Assembly (NCBI RefSeq): GCF_029892155.1
Contig: NZ_JARZAG010000005.1
Coordinates: forward strand, 186,001-250,000
Source of the DNA: Kitasatospora sp. GAS204B
GTDB taxonomy: Bacteria > Actinomycetota > Actinomycetes > Streptomycetales > Streptomycetaceae
Direction of reading: 5' to 3'
DNA length: 64,000 nucleotides
Shown: piece by piece, positions 45,175-53,631 of the stretch
Layout: the number at the start of each line of letters is the position of its first letter
How positions within the stretch are numbered: the first letter of the stretch is position 1
Notes under the pieces: model-generated
The model's database searches: none
Told to the model about the DNA's origin: nothing
Seen by the model: the letters and a program-made list of their open reading frames with translations, nothing else
Translations under genes and position numbers: made by a program

Positions 45175-45717
45175 ATGGCGAACCCCACTTCCCAGTCCTC
45201 TCCGCTCCCGGCCGCCGATCTGAGCGTCGGCGCCTGGCACCTCGACCCAGCCGCTTCCTCGGTCCGCATCCAGCACAAGGCGATGTGGGGCCTGGTCAAC
45301 GTGAAGGGCGCCTTCACCAAGCTCAGCGGCGAGGGCGAGCTGCTGCCCGACCGCTCCGCGCACGGCACGCTGACCGTCGACGCCGCCTCAATCGACACCA
45401 AGAACGCCAAGCGCGATGTCCACCTGCGCTCCGCCGACTTCTTCGACGTCGACAATCACCCGACGTTCACCTTCACCGCCGACAGCGTCACGGCGGACAA
45501 CGCCGGAATCGCCCAGGTCACCGGCCACCTCACCGTGCTCGGCACGACCCGCCCGCTGGAGTTCACCGCCCAGGCCGCCGCAGCGACTCCCACGGATGTC
45601 ACGCTCACCGGCGAGGTCGCCGTCGACCGTGTCGACTTCGGCATGGGCTGGAACAAGGGTGGAATGCTCAAGGGCCTCACCACGGTCACCCTCAGCCTGC
45701 GCTTCACCCGCCACTGA
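45175..45717 (+). CDS. YceI-family lipid-binding-like protein
   Basis: The 180-aa protein has the lipocalin-like YceI beta barrel: WHLDPAASSVRIQHKAMWGLVNVKGAF, VDAASIDTKNAKRDVHLRS, FFDVDNHPTFTFTADSV and LEFTAQAAA are characteristic (each a separate strand pair). No signal peptide is present, unlike periplasmic E. coli YceI, so it is cytosolic. Family members bind polyisoprenoids or other lipids. The ATG at 45175 is preferred; in-frame ATGs at 45148 and 45124 are possible, and AAGGAG lies close to the latter. Confidence 0.87.
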   Translation: MANPTSQSSPLPAADLSVGAWHLDPAASSVRIQHKAMWGLVNVKGAFTKLSGEGELLPDRSAHGTLTVDAASIDTKNAKRDVHLRSADFFDVDNHPTFTFTADSVTADNAGIAQVTGHLTVLGTTRPLEFTAQAAAATPTDVTLTGEVAVDRVDFGMGWNKGGMLKGLTTVTLSLRFTRH

Positions 45718-45866
45718 GCGGGGCGCAACCCGGCATGGCCGATCACGCGTAGCGGCTGTCGGGAGCGCCGGCCTGCTGGACGGCGCGGTCACCCGGGCGC
45801 GGGCCGGCCCGGCGAGGGCCGCCCCGCGGTCCGGCGCCCAGCGCCCACCCCGTTACAGCTGCAGTA

Positions 45867-46505
45867 CTAGCCGGCCCGGATCAGGCCGCTGCTGAGGCCG
45901 GCCGCGATCGCGGAGGTGCGGCTGTCGACGCCGAGCTTCTCGTAGATGTGGACCAGATGGGTCTTGACGGTGGCCTCGCTGATGAAGAGGCGTTTGGAGA
46001 TCTGACGGTTCGCCAGCCCCTCGGCGAGCAGCTGGAGGATCTCGGCCTCCCGCGGTGACAGGGTGGGCCGGCCGGCCCGGACTCGCCCGAGCAGCCGAGC
46101 CGCCACCGGAGGAGCCAGCACCGTCTCGCCCCGCGAAGCAGCCTGGACGGCGGCGACCAGCTCCTGGGGCGGCGCGTCCTTGAGCAGGTAACCGGTCGCG
46201 CCGGCCTCGACCGCGGCCAGGATGTCGGCATCGGTGCTGTAGGTGGTCAGGATCAGCACGGCGGGCGGGTCGGGCAGCGCGTTGATCTGCCGGGTCGCCT
46301 CGACGCCGTGCATGCCGGCGCCCATCTGAAGGTCCATCAGCACCACATCGGGCCGCTCGGGCCCGGGCAGGGCCGCCAGCAGGCGCAGCGCCTCGGCGCC
46401 GTCGCCGGCCTCGCCGACCGCTGACAGCTCGGGGAGTTCGTCCACCATCGCGCGCAGGCCACGGCGCACCACGGGATGGTCATCGACCAGCAGGACCCGG
46501 ATCAT
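45867..46505 (-). CDS. NarL/FixJ-family response regulator
   Basis: The 212-aa regulator has a receiver domain (1-120) with the acidic pair in LLVDDHPVV, phospho-acceptor Asp58 in VVLMDLQMG and the conserved Lys in YLLKDAPP. A LuxR-type helix-turn-helix (about 145-210) contains LSPREAEILQLLAEGLANRQISKRLFISEATVKTHLVHIYEKL (seen as consecutive motifs). It overlaps the kinase gene by 4 bases (ATGA) and is transcribed away from an ABC exporter operon that it probably controls. Confidence 0.95.
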   Translation of the reverse strand: MIRVLLVDDHPVVRRGLRAMVDELPELSAVGEAGDGAEALRLLAALPGPERPDVVLMDLQMGAGMHGVEATRQINALPDPPAVLILTTYSTDADILAAVEAGATGYLLKDAPPQELVAAVQAASRGETVLAPPVAARLLGRVRAGRPTLSPREAEILQLLAEGLANRQISKRLFISEATVKTHLVHIYEKLGVDSRTSAIAAGLSSGLIRAG

Positions 46506-48040
46506 CGCCCGCCCTCCGCACTGTGGTCGGGGCTGAGCGGGCCGACGATCACCCCGGAGGTGATGAACGCGGCCGGCGCGTACTTCTGCCGGTTGGGCCT
46601 GCCCCAGCCGAAGCCGTATGTGCCGAGGCTGTCCAGGTCGACGTCGTCCAGGCCGATGTTGCCCGGTCCGACGCCGTCCAGGCCGATCTCGTCCGGGCCG
46701 AACTCGGCAGTGCCGAAGCCGTCGATGCCGAGGCTGTCCGTGTCGAGGCCGTCCGCCGGGAGCTCGCCCAGCGGCAGCGAGACCGCCACCGCCGTACCCT
46801 CGCCCAGGGCGGACTCGACCGTGAGGCTGCCGCCGAGGGCGGCGATCCGCTCGCGCATCCCGTGCAGGCCGAAGCCGCCGGTGCCGGTCGGATCGGCCAG
46901 CTCGAGCGGGTCGAAGCCCACGCCATCGTCGAACACGTCGAGCGTCACCTCGTCGTCCAGGTAGCTGAGAGTCACCGCGATCCGGCCCGCTGCGGCGTGG
47001 CGCACCGCGTTGGCCAGCGCCTCCTGGGTGAGCCGCAGCAGGGCGACCTCGGCCTCCACCGGCAGCGGGTAGGGCTCGCCGTCCAGATGGAAGACGGCGC
47101 CGCGCCCGGCCGAGAGCCGGCGCAGTGCCTCGGCGAGGGTGGCGTCGTCCAGTGCCGGCGGGGTCAGCGCCCGGACGAAGCGGCGGGCCTCGGCGAGGTT
47201 CTCGGAGGCGGTGCGGCCCACCTCGCCGATCCGCTCGGCGGCGGCCTGCGGATCGGCGGGCAGCGCCGCCTCCGCCGCGCGGGCCAGCATCACGATGCTG
47301 GACAGACCCTGCGCAAGGGTGTCGTGGATCTCCCGGGCCAGCCGCTGGCGCTCCGCCAACCGTCCGGCCGCGCGCTGGCTGGCCACCAGTTTGCTCTCGG
47401 TGCGCACCAGGTCCTCGATCAGGCGCTGGCGGGCGCGGCTCTCCCGGTAGAGCGCCGCGTACCCGTAGGCGGTGAGCAGCGCGACCGCGGCGCCGGCCAG
47501 CGGGCCGAGCACCTTCGCCGTGCTGAGACCGCCCTCGGTGCCGGCCTGGGCGGCCACCACGATGCCGGTCAGCCCGAGCACGGCGGGCACCGCCCAGCGC
47601 ACCGGCAGCAGGTGCAGGCAGACGAAGTAGAGCGGGAAGGCGAGATAGCAGAACTCGGGATGCAGCAGGGTGAGCGCCGTCCAGAGCACCACCACGGCGG
47701 CCAGCCAACCACCGGCCCAGCGCCGGTCGGTACGCACCCGCTGAACCCGGCCACCGAGCGCGTAGGCGGCGCCGAGCGCGATCGCGAGGAGCAGACCGGC
47801 CGGGCCCGGGCCGCCGTGGCTCAGCTCACCGGCCAGGAGACCGCGCAGCAGCAGCACTGCCAGCAGGACGAAGAAGAGCCCGTGCAGGGCAAGGTTCATC
47901 GTCCGCAGGGCAGGCGTGCTGGCGGCGTGTCCGGCGAGGACGGGGGCGGGGCGGCCGGCGTCGGCACGACCGTTCGCACGGTCCCGGTCGGCGCGGCCTG
48001 GGTGGTTGAGGCGGTTCACGCCTTCCGAGAGTACGGGCAT
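46502..48040 (-). CDS. Membrane sensor histidine kinase (HisKA_3) with pentapeptide-like tail
   Basis: The 512-aa kinase has about five N-terminal membrane helices (between 50 and 195), a coiled linker, a HisKA_3 dimerisation domain with phospho-His239 (REIHDTLAQGLSSIV), and HATPase_c (ANAVRHAAAG, DDGVGFD, GFGLHGMRERI). Residues about 427-477 form ten consecutive five-residue units of form (L/F/I/V)-G-x-D-x, unlike other NarL-type kinases. The ATG at 48040 is used; ATG 47899, just before the first helix, is equally plausible. It is coupled to the response regulator gene. Confidence 0.92.
   Translation of the reverse strand: MPVLSEGVNRLNHPGRADRDRANGRADAGRPAPVLAGHAASTPALRTMNLALHGLFFVLLAVLLLRGLLAGELSHGGPGPAGLLLAIALGAAYALGGRVQRVRTDRRWAGGWLAAVVVLWTALTLLHPEFCYLAFPLYFVCLHLLPVRWAVPAVLGLTGIVVAAQAGTEGGLSTAKVLGPLAGAAVALLTAYGYAALYRESRARQRLIEDLVRTESKLVASQRAAGRLAERQRLAREIHDTLAQGLSSIVMLARAAEAALPADPQAAAERIGEVGRTASENLAEARRFVRALTPPALDDATLAEALRRLSAGRGAVFHLDGEPYPLPVEAEVALLRLTQEALANAVRHAAAGRIAVTLSYLDDEVTLDVFDDGVGFDPLELADPTGTGGFGLHGMRERIAALGGSLTVESALGEGTAVAVSLPLGELPADGLDTDSLGIDGFGTAEFGPDEIGLDGVGPGNIGLDDVDLDSLGTYGFGWGRPNRQKYAPAAFITSGVIVGPLSPDHSAEGGR
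46619..46760 (-). repeat. Tandem 15-bp coding repeats in the kinase tail
   Basis: About nine degenerate 15-base units, for example CCGACGCCGTCCAGG, CCGATCTCGTCCGGG and CCGAGGCTGTCCGTG on the plus strand, repeat in frame. They encode the (L/F/I/V)GxDx pentapeptide tail. The units resemble those in the aminotransferase gene at 23328-23400. Confidence 0.8.
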
Positions 48041-48202
48041 CGGTGCGCCTGGCCATGCCCTGCGGCATCAACCGTTCGATGGATTCCCGCCTCCATCGAG
48101 CGAACGGCCCGCAAGCCGCTCCTCTCGGCGATGGCAAGCAGGGCGCCGATCGCCAGAGTTGGAGACGTCGGCAGCCGGCCGATGCCAACCGTCGCCCGTC
48201 AG

Positions 48203-48280
48203 CACCAGCCACCAACCAGCCACCGACCAGCCACTAACCACCAGCCACTAACCACCAACCACCAACCACCAACCACCACC
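48203..48280 (+). repeat. Tandem AACCACC heptamer repeat in ABC operon leader
   Basis: Four perfect AACCACC units (48250-48277) are preceded by degenerate copies back to about 48203. The tract ends 13 bases before the ABC permease start, overlapping the expected 5' untranslated region. The minus strand reads GGTGGTT repeated, a pattern able to form two-quartet G-quadruplexes. The rest of the 253-bp divergent gap (48041-48293) contains no gene. Confidence 0.85.
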
Positions 48281-48293
48281 GAAGAAGGTAGTC

Positions 48294-49367
48294 GTGTTCG
48301 TCGCCCTGCGGGACATCCGCTTCGCCAGCGGCCGCTTCGCCCTGATGGGCGCGGCGGTCACGCTGATCACCACCCTGGTGGTCTTCCTCTACGGACTGAC
48401 CGGCGGGCTGGCCGCCGCGGCCTCCTCCACGGTCGCCGGGTTGCCGGCCGACCGGATCGTCTTCGGCGCGCCCGCCGGTGCCGCGCCGACCGTCTCGTTC
48501 AGCTCCAGCACCGTCTCGGCCGAGCAACAGGCCGGCTGGTCCGCGGGCCCGGGCATCTCCGCGGTCGAGCCGTTCGGCCTGTCGATGACCCGCCTGACCT
48601 CCGACGGCCCGGCCGCCTCGGTCAGCGTGCTCGGCGTCCCCGGCGGGCTGCTGCCGACGCTCCGCTCGGGCGCCGCCCCGAACGACGAACAGGTCGCCGT
48701 GGGAGCCGACACCGCCGCCCAGAACCACCTGACCGTGGGTCAGCAGGTTCGGATAGGGCCTAAGACGCTGACCGTCAGCGCGATCACCGAGCCGCGCTCC
48801 TACGCCCACGCGCCCACCGTCTGGACCACGCTGCCCACCTGGCAGGCGCTCAGCGGCCAGAGCCGACCCACCGCACTCGCGATCACCACCGGCACGGGCG
48901 CCGACCTCAGCGCCCTCGATCAGGCCCAGAACACCAAGGCCGTCACGGTCGACGACGCACTGACGGGCATCGACGGCTACGCGGCCGAGCAGGGCAGCCT
49001 GCAGCTCATCCAGGGCTTCCTGTTCGCGGTCAGCGCCCTGGTGGTCGGCGCCTTCTTCACCGTCTGGACGATCCAGCGCAAGCCCGACATCGCGGTGCTC
49101 AAGGCAGTCGGCGCGAGCAGCGCCTACCTGGTCCGGGACGCCCTCGCCCAGGCCGCCGTGGTGCTGCTGGCCGGAGCCCTGCTCGGCGGCGCGGCGGGCG
49201 CGATCGGCGGGGCGGTCGCCTCGGCCGGAGTGCCCTTCGACCTGAGCCTGGCCAGCATCGCGGTACCCGTGGTCGCCATGGTCCTGCTGGGCCTGCTGGG
49301 CGCCGTGCTCGCCGTGCGCCGGATCACCGCCGTCGACCCGATCGCCGCCCTCGGCGCCAACCGATGA
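48294..49367 (+). CDS. FtsX/MacB-like ABC transporter permease
   Basis: The 357-aa permease has one N-terminal helix (about 15-45), a large extracytoplasmic MacB-like domain (about 46-235), and three C-terminal helices of the FtsX type (about 243-270, 283-315, 320-345) with the coupling segment KPDIAVLKAVGASSAYL. The start is GTG at 48294 with AAGG 6 bases upstream. It forms an exporter with the next gene; export of lipids, peptides or antibiotics is typical. The divergent two-component system suggests envelope-stress or antibiotic-responsive control. Confidence 0.9.
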   Translation: MFVALRDIRFASGRFALMGAAVTLITTLVVFLYGLTGGLAAAASSTVAGLPADRIVFGAPAGAAPTVSFSSSTVSAEQQAGWSAGPGISAVEPFGLSMTRLTSDGPAASVSVLGVPGGLLPTLRSGAAPNDEQVAVGADTAAQNHLTVGQQVRIGPKTLTVSAITEPRSYAHAPTVWTTLPTWQALSGQSRPTALAITTGTGADLSALDQAQNTKAVTVDDALTGIDGYAAEQGSLQLIQGFLFAVSALVVGAFFTVWTIQRKPDIAVLKAVGASSAYLVRDALAQAAVVLLAGALLGGAAGAIGGAVASAGVPFDLSLASIAVPVVAMVLLGLLGAVLAVRRITAVDPIAALGANR

Positions 49368-49378
49368 GGAAGCAACTG

Positions 49379-50089
49379 ATGCCCTCCACCCTCGCCGCCC
49401 CGCGGACCCGCACCGGCCTGGCCCTGCGCGACGTCACCCTCACCTACCCCGACGGCGAGCAGCGCCTGACCGCCCTGGACGAGGTCTCCTTGGAGGTCGC
49501 GCCGGGCGAGTTCACGGCGGTCGTCGGCCCCTCCGGCTCCGGCAAGTCCAGCCTGCTCGCGGTCGCCGCCACCCTGCTGCGCCCCGACCGCGGCCAGGTC
49601 CTGCTCGCCGGTCAGGACGCGGGCACCCTCTCCGACCGGGCCCGCACCACCCTGCGCCGCGACCACCTCGGCATCGTCTTCCAGCAGTCCAACCTGCTCG
49701 CCTCCCTCACCGCGGCCGAGCAGTTGCTGGTCCTCGCCGACCTGCGCGGCGAGCGCCCGGCCCGGGCCCGCTCCCGCGCCGAGGAGCTCCTCGCTTCCGT
49801 CGGCCTCGACCCCGCCAAGCAGCGCCGCCGTCCCCACCAGCTCTCCGGCGGCGAACGCCAACGCGTCAACATCGCCCGCGCCCTCTTCGGTGAGCCCTCG
49901 GTCCTGCTGGTGGACGAGCCCACCTCCGCCCTGGACCACGAGCGCGGCGCGCAGATCGTGGACCTACTGGCCGAGGTCACCCGAGTGCACAGGACGGCGA
50001 CGGTCATGGTCACGCACGACCGCGCGCTGCTGGGCGGCGTGGACCGGGTGCTGGAGATGGCAGACGGGCGACTGACGGTCGGTCAGTGA
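49379..50089 (+). CDS. ABC exporter ATP-binding protein (LolD/MacB type)
   Basis: The 236-aa ATPase has Walker A GPSGSGKSS, Q loop VFQQSNLL, signature LSGGERQRVNIARAL, Walker B LLVDEPTSALD and the switch His in VMVTHDRALL. The ATG at 49379 has AGGA upstream; ATG 49364, overlapping the permease stop as ATGA, is an alternative start in frame. It couples with the preceding FtsX-like permease. Confidence 0.93.
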   Translation: MPSTLAAPRTRTGLALRDVTLTYPDGEQRLTALDEVSLEVAPGEFTAVVGPSGSGKSSLLAVAATLLRPDRGQVLLAGQDAGTLSDRARTTLRRDHLGIVFQQSNLLASLTAAEQLLVLADLRGERPARARSRAEELLASVGLDPAKQRRRPHQLSGGERQRVNIARALFGEPSVLLVDEPTSALDHERGAQIVDLLAEVTRVHRTATVMVTHDRALLGGVDRVLEMADGRLTVGQ

Positions 50090-50101
50090 GAGTCCGGGTG
50101 G

Positions 50102-50698
50102 TCAGGCCTCAGGGCCCAGGACGCTGTCCACGTCGAGCTTCACGAGCGCACCGATCGACTCGGGGAGCTCGAAGGACTGCCCGGGGTGGTGGACGGCGTG
50201 GACGCGGTACTCGCCGTCCTGCGGGTCGGTGAGCACGCGCACGCGGCGGTTCTTCCAGTCGACGATCACGTAGAGGGGAATGCCGGCGCCGGCGTAGACC
50301 GTGGGCTTGGCCATGAGATCCATACGGTAGTCGGCCGACGTGACCTCGACCACGAGTCGGAAGACGGCGGGCTCGCAGCAGCCGTATTCGGCCAGGTGAT
50401 CTCGGTAGTCCGCGTCGACGACCACGAGATCAGGGATGGCGTAGCCCGACGGACCGTCCGGGAGCCAGAGTCCGATGGCGTGCAGCACTCGTGCCTGCTC
50501 AGCATGCAAGCCGGCTGCCGCGAGCAGCAGCATGAGGTCAGTCAGTGATTCGGCGTGTGAGCCGTCGGCGGGCGGCGTCACGATGAGCTGGTTCCCGAGG
50601 ATCTCGACGCGATAGCCCTCGTGATCCCGATGGAACTACTCAGCCAGCTCAATCAGCGACGGCTGGTGAAGCGGGTGCTCCGCAGCAGCGGCAGACAT
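50102..50698 (-). pseudogene. Uma2-family (DUF820) gene with in-frame amber stop
   Basis: The reading from ATG 50698, with GGAGG 5 bases upstream, gives MSAAAAEHPLHQPSLIELAE, then TAG (50636-50638), then FHRDHEGYRVEILGNQ and a complete Uma2 core in the same frame. The core shows the endonuclease-like acidic signature AIPDLVVVDADY, VVEVTSADYRMDLM and a following Lys (AKPTVYAGAGIPLYVIVDW). Without the stop the protein would be about 198 aa, a normal Uma2 length. A GTG restart at 50581 yields a 159-aa product missing the N-terminus. Uma2 proteins have a PD-(D/E)XK-like fold and unknown function. A single-base change or sequencing error could explain the stop. Confidence 0.75.
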
Positions 50699-50842
50699 CG
50701 GCGACCTCCGGTCGGGGCCAGGCATCGATGCCGTCATCGTAGGCCGCCCGCACCCACCGGAAGCGAAGCCTGCTCGTTCACCCGAACGAGTCCGTCCCCG
50801 CCCGGCCTCACCCCGCGGCCCGCGGCCCGCCGCCACCCGCAC

Positions 50843-51553
50843 CTACCGCAGCCCGAGTCGCAGGGCCGGCTTCTCCTCCTCGTTCTCCCCCTGGCCCTCG
50901 GCCCAGAGCGAGCGGATGTGGCCCAGGTGGCGGGCCATGCAGGCCTCTGCGGCCGGCGCGTCGCCGGCCAGCATCAGGTCGAGCAGTTCCACATGCTCCT
51001 CGGCGGAGGAGACGAGTTCGCCGCGCTGGTCGAGCCGGGTCAGGCCGTAGAGGCGGGAGCGCTTGCGCAGGTCGCCGACCACCTCGACCAGGTGGGCGTT
51101 GCCGGCCAGGCCGAGCAGGGTGAGGTGGAAGCGGCGGTCCGCCTCCAGGTAGCCGATCAGGTCGTGCTGACGGGCGGCGGCGACGATCTCCTGGGCCACC
51201 GGGCGCAGCGCCTCCAGCTGCTCCTTGGTGGCGCTGCGGGTGACCCGGCCCACCGTGGGGACCTCGATCAGCGCGCGGATCTCGGTGAAGTCGTCCAGAT
51301 CGTGCTCGGTCATCTCGGTGACCCGGAAGCCCTTGTTGCGCACCGCCTCGACCAGGCCCTCGCGGGCCAGGTCGAGCATCGCCTCGCGGACCGGAGTGGC
51401 CGAGACGCCGAAGTCGGCGGCCAGCGCGGGGGCGGAGTACACCACGCCGGGGCGCAGTTCACCGGAGATCAGCGCGGCCCGCAGCGCGTGCGCGACCTGG
51501 TCGCGCAGACGCTCCTGGACGGAGATGAGGGGGCGGGGCTTGGGCTCGGTCAC
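50843..51553 (-). CDS. GntR/FadR-family (FCD) regulator of hydroxyproline catabolism
   Basis: The 236-aa regulator has a winged helix (about 10-75: QVAHALRAALISGELRPG, LAADFGVSATPVREAMLDLAREGLV in consecutive motifs) and an all-helical FCD effector domain (about 85-215) with the metal/ligand-binding His residues in FHLTLLGLAGN and EHVELLDLML. The GTG at 51553 has GGAGG 7 bases upstream. It is last in the hydroxyproline cluster. GTGACAT motifs in front of this gene and two other cluster transcription units suggest autoregulation and repression of the pathway. Confidence 0.92.
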   Translation of the reverse strand: MTEPKPRPLISVQERLRDQVAHALRAALISGELRPGVVYSAPALAADFGVSATPVREAMLDLAREGLVEAVRNKGFRVTEMTEHDLDDFTEIRALIEVPTVGRVTRSATKEQLEALRPVAQEIVAAARQHDLIGYLEADRRFHLTLLGLAGNAHLVEVVGDLRKRSRLYGLTRLDQRGELVSSAEEHVELLDLMLAGDAPAAEACMARHLGHIRSLWAEGQGENEEEKPALRLGLR

Positions 51554-51585
51554 TGCGGTCCTCCGAAAGGTGCGGAGCACCAGCG

Positions 51586-51600
51586 TACAATGTCACGTTT
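51586..51600 (-). promoter_or_regulatory. Candidate GntR operator, site 1 (own promoter)
   Basis: On the minus strand AACGTGACATTGTAC lies 33 bases before the GTG of the GntR gene. It shares GTGACAT and a TA four bases later with sites at 57058 and 60173. The remaining part of the 195-bp gap to the reductase-like gene shows no gene. Confidence 0.5.
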
Positions 51601-51748
51601 TGGCTGGCCCGTAGGTGGGCCGAACCATCATGCCCCCTGACGGTGGGTCACGGGAACGGTCCGGTCACTTCTGCGAGCACGACCTTCAGCGCGCCCAGGC
51701 ACGACCCGGGGTGACCCTGGGCCGCCCGGGCGCCGACCCTGAGCCGGG

Positions 51749-52651
51749 TCAGCACAACGCCCCGTACCGCCGGTGCAGTTCGGCGGCGACCGCGAGGTCC
51801 TGCCAGGCCATCCCGACGCTCTTGAAGAAGCGCGGCCGGTCACCCGGCACCACCTCCCCCGCGACCAGCTCGCCCAGGTTGGTCCACCGCTCGGGCGCGG
51901 TCGCCTCCCCCGCCAGCAGCAGATCGCCGGCCTCCCGCCGGGCCACCGCCCGCGCCTCCACGTAGCAGGCGGCCCGCGCCACCAGCGCGGTGTCCACCTC
52001 GCGCCCGGTCGGTGAGTGCGAGCCGACCGCCGCCACCACGGCGTGGTCCGGCACCAGGGCACCGGCAAAGAGCGGCTCGCTCGCGGTGGTGCAGCAGACC
52101 ACCAGGTCGGCCTCGGCTACCGCGTCCGCCTCCCCCACCACCGCCGCCAGCCCTGCCGCGCGGGCGTACCGGGCCAACCGCTCGGCCGGCTCGGCCCGCC
52201 GGGCCACCACGGTGACCCGCTCCAGCGGCCGCACCTCGCGCAACGCGTCCAGATGCCCGTAGGCCTGCGGCCCGGCCCCGAAGAGCACCAGGTGCGCGGC
52301 CTCGGCCCCGGCCAGCCGGTCGACCGCCACCGCGGTCACCGCAGGTGTGCGCAGCGCGGTGAGCGCGGCGCCGTCCAGCAGCGCGACCGGGACCAGGGTG
52401 GCGCCGTCCAGCAGCAGGTAGCTGCCGGTGATCCGGGGCAGTCCGCGCCCGGGGTTGGCCGGCGCCACCCCAGCGATCTTGACCCCGGCGTAGCCACCCA
52501 ACGCCGCTGGCATCAGCAGCAGTTCACCCCCGGGCACGGCGATGTTGCTGCGGGCCGGACAGCCCTCCACGTCCAGCCCGGCCCGCAGCGCGGCGGTGAT
52601 CGCCTCACAGGCCTGACGGCAGGTCAGGTCGACCGCCAGCTCGGCGATCAC
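51749..52651 (-). CDS. Ornithine cyclodeaminase/mu-crystallin-family ketimine reductase-like protein
   Basis: The 300-aa NAD(P)-dependent enzyme has the Rossmann motif LVLFGAGPQAYGHLDAL and the family segments AVPGGELLLMPAALGGYAGVKI and AVGSHSPTGREVD. In hydroxyproline clusters this family commonly reduces delta1-pyrroline-2-carboxylate to L-proline, the step after trans-3-hydroxyproline dehydration. That role is inferred from context, with ornithine cyclodeaminase or alanine dehydrogenase activity as alternatives. The GTG at 52651 overlaps the preceding stop by 4 bases. Confidence 0.87.
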   Translation of the reverse strand: MIAELAVDLTCRQACEAITAALRAGLDVEGCPARSNIAVPGGELLLMPAALGGYAGVKIAGVAPANPGRGLPRITGSYLLLDGATLVPVALLDGAALTALRTPAVTAVAVDRLAGAEAAHLVLFGAGPQAYGHLDALREVRPLERVTVVARRAEPAERLARYARAAGLAAVVGEADAVAEADLVVCCTTASEPLFAGALVPDHAVVAAVGSHSPTGREVDTALVARAACYVEARAVARREAGDLLLAGEATAPERWTNLGELVAGEVVPGDRPRFFKSVGMAWQDLAVAAELHRRYGALC

Positions 52652-53631
52652 AGCAGGAACCCGGTGCCGAGCGCGTCGGCGGGGTCCAGCACGAACCGGT
52701 GCAGGCCCGTGCGGTGGGCCTGCCCGGTGACCTCGGTGAGCACCCCGCCGGCCCGGTGGCCGAGCAGGCGGCCGGTGAAGACGGTGCCGACGATCGATTC
52801 GTGGCGCAGCTCTTGGTCCGGGCCGAGGCGCCCGTCCTCGGCCAGCAGGGCGAGCCGCGCCGAGGTGCCCGAACCGCAGGGCGAGCGGTCGATCTGGCCG
52901 TCCGCGAAGACGGTGACGTTGCGCTGGTGCGGGCCCGCCGGAGTGTCGGGCAGTTCCTGGTACAGGATCACGCCGTAGAGGTCGTACTCCCCGAGCAGCG
53001 CCGCCCGGATCTCGCGCCCGAGCTCGGTCAGGCGGGGCAGTTCGGCGGGCGTCACCGCCTCGACGGCGACCGAGGCGTAGACGGCGCCGGAGTCGGCCAG
53101 GTCGACGTCCAGCGTCCCGACCGAGGTGGCCACCGGGCGCTTGCGGGCCAGCACCCGGGTCGGCACGTTGCGGAAGGCGACGGCCGTGGTGCGCCCGCCT
53201 TCGCGGTGCACCAGTGCGGTGACCCGGCCGGAGGGCACATCGATCCGGACCCGGGCCGTGCCGTCGTCGGGCGCCGGGACCAGGCCGCTGTCCACCGCCC
53301 AGGCGCCCAGCGCGATGGTGCCGTGGCCGCAGGCGGTGGAGTAGCCGTCCTTGTGGAAGAAGAGCACGCCCAGGTGCGCTTCGTTGTCGTCAGGCGGCAC
53401 CAGGAATCCGCCATACATCCCGGCGTGACCGCGCGGTTCGCGGGTGAGCAGCTGCCGCACGGTGTCCAGCGGGCCGGGCCGGGGATCGGTGGCACCGCGG
53501 CCCGCGCCGAGCGCGATCGCCCGGCGCTCGGCGACCGAGTCACCCGGCACCGCAGGCAGGCCGGCGACCACGATCCGGAACGGCTCGCCCGCCGTGTGGT
53601 AGTCGACCGTCTCGACCGCGCGCAGGTCCAT
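52648..53631 (-). CDS. Proline racemase-superfamily enzyme (possible trans-3-hydroxyproline dehydratase or epimerase)
   Basis: The 327-aa protein has both active-site segments of the superfamily: STACGHGTIALGAW (first Cys) and DRSPCGSGTSARLA (second Cys). Cys/Cys is the racemase/epimerase arrangement, whereas classical trans-3-hydroxyproline dehydratases have Cys/Thr. Its coupling with a ketimine-reductase-like gene suggests a 3-hydroxyproline role, but the residues do not confirm it. HKDGYSTACGHGT differs from the canonical MCGHGT of the second paralogue in this cluster. The ATG shares one base with the aldehyde dehydrogenase stop (TGATG). Confidence 0.85.
   Translation of the reverse strand: MDLRAVETVDYHTAGEPFRIVVAGLPAVPGDSVAERRAIALGAGRGATDPRPGPLDTVRQLLTREPRGHAGMYGGFLVPPDDNEAHLGVLFFHKDGYSTACGHGTIALGAWAVDSGLVPAPDDGTARVRIDVPSGRVTALVHREGGRTTAVAFRNVPTRVLARKRPVATSVGTLDVDLADSGAVYASVAVEAVTPAELPRLTELGREIRAALLGEYDLYGVILYQELPDTPAGPHQRNVTVFADGQIDRSPCGSGTSARLALLAEDGRLGPDQELRHESIVGTVFTGRLLGHRAGGVLTEVTGQAHRTGLHRFVLDPADALGTGFLL

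Noticed and set aside
48041..48293. Pro/Thr/His/Asn-repeat peptide encoded by the AACCACC tract
   Set aside because: The open frame arises from the simple repeat and has no credible start; it is treated as a leader repeat.
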